Shown here piece after piece: positions 61,902-64,000 of a stretch of DNA of 64,000 bases (position 1 is the stretch's first letter; each line of letters starts with the position of its first letter). Made by a program: the position numbers and the translations under genes. The stretch is from Bradyrhizobium sp. 139. GTDB taxonomy: Bacteria > Pseudomonadota > Alphaproteobacteria > Rhizobiales > Xanthobacteraceae. The notes below the pieces were generated by a model. It did no database searches. It saw only the letters and a list, made by a program, of their open reading frames with translations, and was not told where the DNA came from. The DNA lies in NCBI RefSeq assembly GCF_023074175.1, contig NZ_JADPKS010000135.1, positions 48,607 to 112,606 on the forward strand, in the 5' to 3' direction.

Positions 61902-62261
61902 ATGAAGCTTCCAGGGCCCGACCACCCCATCACCATCACCCAAAACCCCCGTCGCGTCCGCGTCACGGCCGGCGACATCGTGATCGCCGAGACCAGCAAG
62001 GCGCTGACGCTCAAGGAGGCCAGATATCCGGCGGTGCAATATGTGCCCCGGGAGGACGCCAACATGGCGCTGCTCGAGCGCACCGACCGCGTCACCCATT
62101 GCCCCTACAAGGGGGACGCGAGCTATTACAGCGTCAAGGCCGACGGCAAGACGCTCGACAACGCGATCTGGACCTACGAGACGCCCTTCCCCGCGATGAC
62201 GGAAATTTCCGGCCATCTCGCCTTCTATCCGGACAAGGTGAAGATCGAGGAAGTGGGGTAA
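61902..62261 (+). CDS. DUF427 domain protein
   Basis: A 119-aa DUF427 protein (PF04248). It has PITITQNPRRVRVTAGDIVI, EARYPAVQYVPREDANMALL, TDRVTHCPYKGDASYYSVKA, IWTYETPFPAMTEISGHLAF and YPDKVKIEEVG. It is a compact beta-fold found widely in bacteria and fungi. Function not established. Single gene, followed by a repeat. Confidence 0.9.
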   Translation: MKLPGPDHPITITQNPRRVRVTAGDIVIAETSKALTLKEARYPAVQYVPREDANMALLERTDRVTHCPYKGDASYYSVKADGKTLDNAIWTYETPFPAMTEISGHLAFYPDKVKIEEVG

Positions 62262-62278
62262 CATCCACATGGGCCTGC

Positions 62279-62319
62279 CGTCATGGCCGGGCTTGTCCCG
62301 GACAGGCCCGGGCATGACG
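62279..62319. repeat. CGTCATGGCCGGGC-type palindrome
   Basis: CGTCATGGCCGGGCTTGTCC and the inverted GGACAGGCCCGGGCATGACG form a hairpin between two convergent genes, DUF427 and DUF1328. Possible bidirectional terminator or REP element. Confidence 0.65.
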
Positions 62320-62343
62320 ACTGACAATGCTGGAGCAGCCTCG

Positions 62344-62517
62344 CTACGCCCTGAAGATTGTGAGCCCCAGTATCAGCAGCACCAGGAAGATCACGACGAA
62401 GATATAGAACAGGAAGCGGGCAATATCGGCCGAGGCGGCCGAGATGCCGGTGAAGCCGAGCACGCCGGCCACGATCGAGACAAGTAAGAAGATCAGCGCC
62501 CATTTCAGGATCGTCAT
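62344..62517 (-). CDS. DUF1328 small membrane protein
   Basis: A 57-aa protein starting MTILKWALIFLLVSIVAGVL, followed by GFTGISAASADIARFLFYIF. Two transmembrane helices are joined by the GFTGISAASADIA loop, the signature of the DUF1328/YtjA family. It is an inner-membrane protein of unknown, probably stress-related, role. Confidence 0.92.
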   Translation of the reverse strand: MTILKWALIFLLVSIVAGVLGFTGISAASADIARFLFYIFVVIFLVLLILGLTIFRA

Positions 62518-62699
62518 CGCCAGCTCCGAAATTGGTACCGCTTTTTCGCGGCCCTCAAGCCCTTTTGGCGAACGCTAACTGCGTTGCGGGGAACTGGTTC
62601 CTAGGCGTGTCAGGCCTCGGATGCGCCTCAAACGATCCTTGCTGAATCCGGTTCCCGGCGGCACAGTCCGGCCGGGACAGGAGCGCAATCGGGGCGACC

Positions 62700-63887
62700 A
62701 TGATCACGATGTCACATTCCGCGACGGTCGGCGCAGAGGCGCACGCCGCGCCGAGGGCCAAAGCGCGCAATTTGTCGCTTGATCGAACCCGCACCTTCCT
62801 CACGCTGGTGGTGCTGCTGCACCATGCCGTCATTCCCTACACCTATTTCGGGCACACCGACCCGGCGTCCTGGATCGGTTTCGACGTCGTCGTGCTCGCC
62901 ACCGACAGCTTCTTCATGGCGATGTTCTTCTTCCTGTCGGGCCTGTTCACCTGGCCCGGCATCGCGCGCAAGGCGACGTCAGTCTTCCTGCGCGACCGCC
63001 TGCTCCGGCTCGGGCTCCCCTTCGCGATCGCCGCCTTCACCGTCATCCCGCTCGCCTATTACGCGATCGCGCTGCGGCAGGATCCCGAGCTGAGCTTCGC
63101 CGCGTTCTGGTGGAAGACGATCACCGTCGGTCCGTGGCCGAGCGGGCCGATCTGGTTCGTGTGGGTGCTGCTGGCATTCGACCTCACCGCCAGCCTGCTC
63201 TACCGGGTCTCGGCGCATCTGGTCGATCCGGCCAACCGCGTTTCGCTGCGCGGATTTGAGCAGCCGGCGGCATTCTGGCTGATGCTCGTCGCGGTCACCG
63301 CCATCGTCTACGTGCCGGCGCTGCTCTATTTCGGCGGCACCAAATGGTTCGAGTTGGGGCCGTTTTCGGTGCAGGCAAGCCGCATCCTGCTCTACTTCGC
63401 CTATTTCTTCATCGGCGTCAGCGTTGGAGCTGCGAACTTCGATCGCGGCATTCTCAGCGCCGACGGCCGATTGCCCAGGAGTCGCTGGCTCTGGGTAATC
63501 GCCACGCTGGTCCCCTACTGTCTGATGTGGGGCATGATCTACATCAAGCGCGAAATCTTGGGCAATCCCGACCCGCTGCCGCACTGGTACCAGGCGATCT
63601 ACGGCACGTTCGTCGTGCTGTTCTCAGGCGCGATCCTGCTCGCGATCCTCGCCTTCTTCCTGCACCAGAAGTCGTCGGGATCGAACCTGCTCGACCGCAT
63701 GCAGGCGGACGCCTACGGCATGTTCCTGGTGCACTACCCGATCGCGCTGTGGATCCAGTACGTGCTGTTCGATTATTCGCTGCCGGCAATCGTGAAAGCG
63801 GCGATCGGCTTCGTGCTCACGGTGATGCTGAGCTGGGGACTGACTGCAGGCCTGCGGAAGATTCCGGGCGCTTCGCACGTGTTGTGA
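62700..63887 (+). CDS. Acyltransferase family 3 membrane protein
   Basis: A 395-aa multi-pass membrane acyltransferase (PF01757) with about ten helices. It has LSLDRTRTFLTLVVLLHHAV (conserved D-R-x-R-x, H-H), FFLSGLFTWPGIARKATSVF with FLRDRLLRLGLPFA, and GPIWFVWVLLAFDL. The N-terminus (about 25 residues) is cytoplasmic. Such enzymes O-acylate surface glucans, lipids or antibiotics; the target is unknown. An ATG nine bases further on is an alternative start. Confidence 0.88.
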   Translation: MITMSHSATVGAEAHAAPRAKARNLSLDRTRTFLTLVVLLHHAVIPYTYFGHTDPASWIGFDVVVLATDSFFMAMFFFLSGLFTWPGIARKATSVFLRDRLLRLGLPFAIAAFTVIPLAYYAIALRQDPELSFAAFWWKTITVGPWPSGPIWFVWVLLAFDLTASLLYRVSAHLVDPANRVSLRGFEQPAAFWLMLVAVTAIVYVPALLYFGGTKWFELGPFSVQASRILLYFAYFFIGVSVGAANFDRGILSADGRLPRSRWLWVIATLVPYCLMWGMIYIKREILGNPDPLPHWYQAIYGTFVVLFSGAILLAILAFFLHQKSSGSNLLDRMQADAYGMFLVHYPIALWIQYVLFDYSLPAIVKAAIGFVLTVMLSWGLTAGLRKIPGASHVL

Positions 63888-63927
63888 GGGCGTGAACTCT
63901 CGTAGATGGGGTAACGGGCCCCGGGCA

Positions 63928-63996
63928 GCCTTCCAGCCAAGCCGCGCTAGCTACGGCGCTATTTGTGGCGCGCGTCGCGCGGCTTGGTTGGAAGGC
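63928..63996. repeat. Long inverted repeat at the right window edge
   Basis: GCCTTCCAGCCAAGCCGCGC (63928-63947) pairs with GCGCGGCTTGGTTGGAAGGC (63977-63996), 20-bp arms with one mismatch and a 29-bp loop. It begins 40 bp after the acyltransferase stop. The window ends just past it, so its extent is unknown. Confidence 0.7.
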
Positions 63997-64000
63997 AAGC

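Overview
The window is a high-GC chromosomal segment that looks like the alphaproteobacterial genus Bradyrhizobium or a close Nitrobacteraceae relative. The evidence is a Form II-like CO-dehydrogenase (cox) accessory cluster, a protocatechuate (pca) operon, a complete liv ABC transporter with its binding protein, Grx4/BolA genes, ergothioneine genes, and many families of intergenic palindromic repeats typical of these genomes. This is inferred from gene content and sequence style; no database search was possible. I see no rRNA, tRNA, CRISPR array, insertion sequence, integrase or origin.

Layout. 1-2.9 kb: a TetR repressor (cut by the left edge) diverges from an ArsR-SRPBCC-GFA operon, followed by a frameshifted DUF2000 gene and a secreted Cys-rich protein. 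3.1-9.9 kb, minus strand: coxG-coxS-coxM-coxD-coxE-two XdhC/CoxI half-proteins-a MoeA/MobA-like fusion, with no coxL large subunit. 10.1-12.8 kb: pcaB-pcaD-pcaC. 13.9-19.0 kb: livH-M-G-F and livK. 19.1-22.6 kb: a lone receiver protein and a large hybrid histidine kinase. 22.6-26.3 kb: S58 peptidase, KTSC protein, EF-hand protein, rpe and several small ORFs. 26.4-30.7 kb, minus strand: five co-oriented genes, a MotA/TolQ/ExbB-like channel protein, two membrane-anchored unknowns, a metallophosphoesterase, and a Ser/Thr kinase fused to a universal-stress domain. 30.9-32.9 kb: a NarL/LuxR-type two-component pair. 33.1-34.6 kb: a lower-GC MBL-fold hydrolase and a small unknown. 34.6-38.4 kb: TetR, a 33-aa ORF, purB and an M20 amidohydrolase. 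38.4-44.1 kb: three tandem secreted caspase-like paralogues. 44.2-46.1 kb: an acyl-CoA ligase broken by two frameshifts. 46.3-52.6 kb: SecD-like fragment, membrane cNMP-binding protein, murI, HpcH/HpaI aldolase, broken cupin, acyltransferase-domain protein, rpsD. 52.9-57.5 kb: threonine aldolase, two tandem serine hydrolases, macrodomain protein, Grx4. 57.8-63.9 kb: egtB, egtD, ltrA-like, bolA-like, DUF427, DUF1328 and acyltransferase-3 genes.

How they fit together. The housekeeping content (rpe, purB, murI, rpsD, grxD) is spread among catabolic and stress modules: aromatic catabolism (pca), Mo-hydroxylase maturation (cox), amino-acid import (liv) and thiol/Fe-S protection (egtBD, Grx4, BolA). 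The two best candidates for under-described systems are the five-gene proton-channel/phosphoesterase/kinase-USP cluster and the triplicated secreted caspase-like operon. Three genes carry clear frameshifts (DUF2000, acyl-CoA ligase, cupin). They are either recent pseudogenes or indel errors in the sequence.
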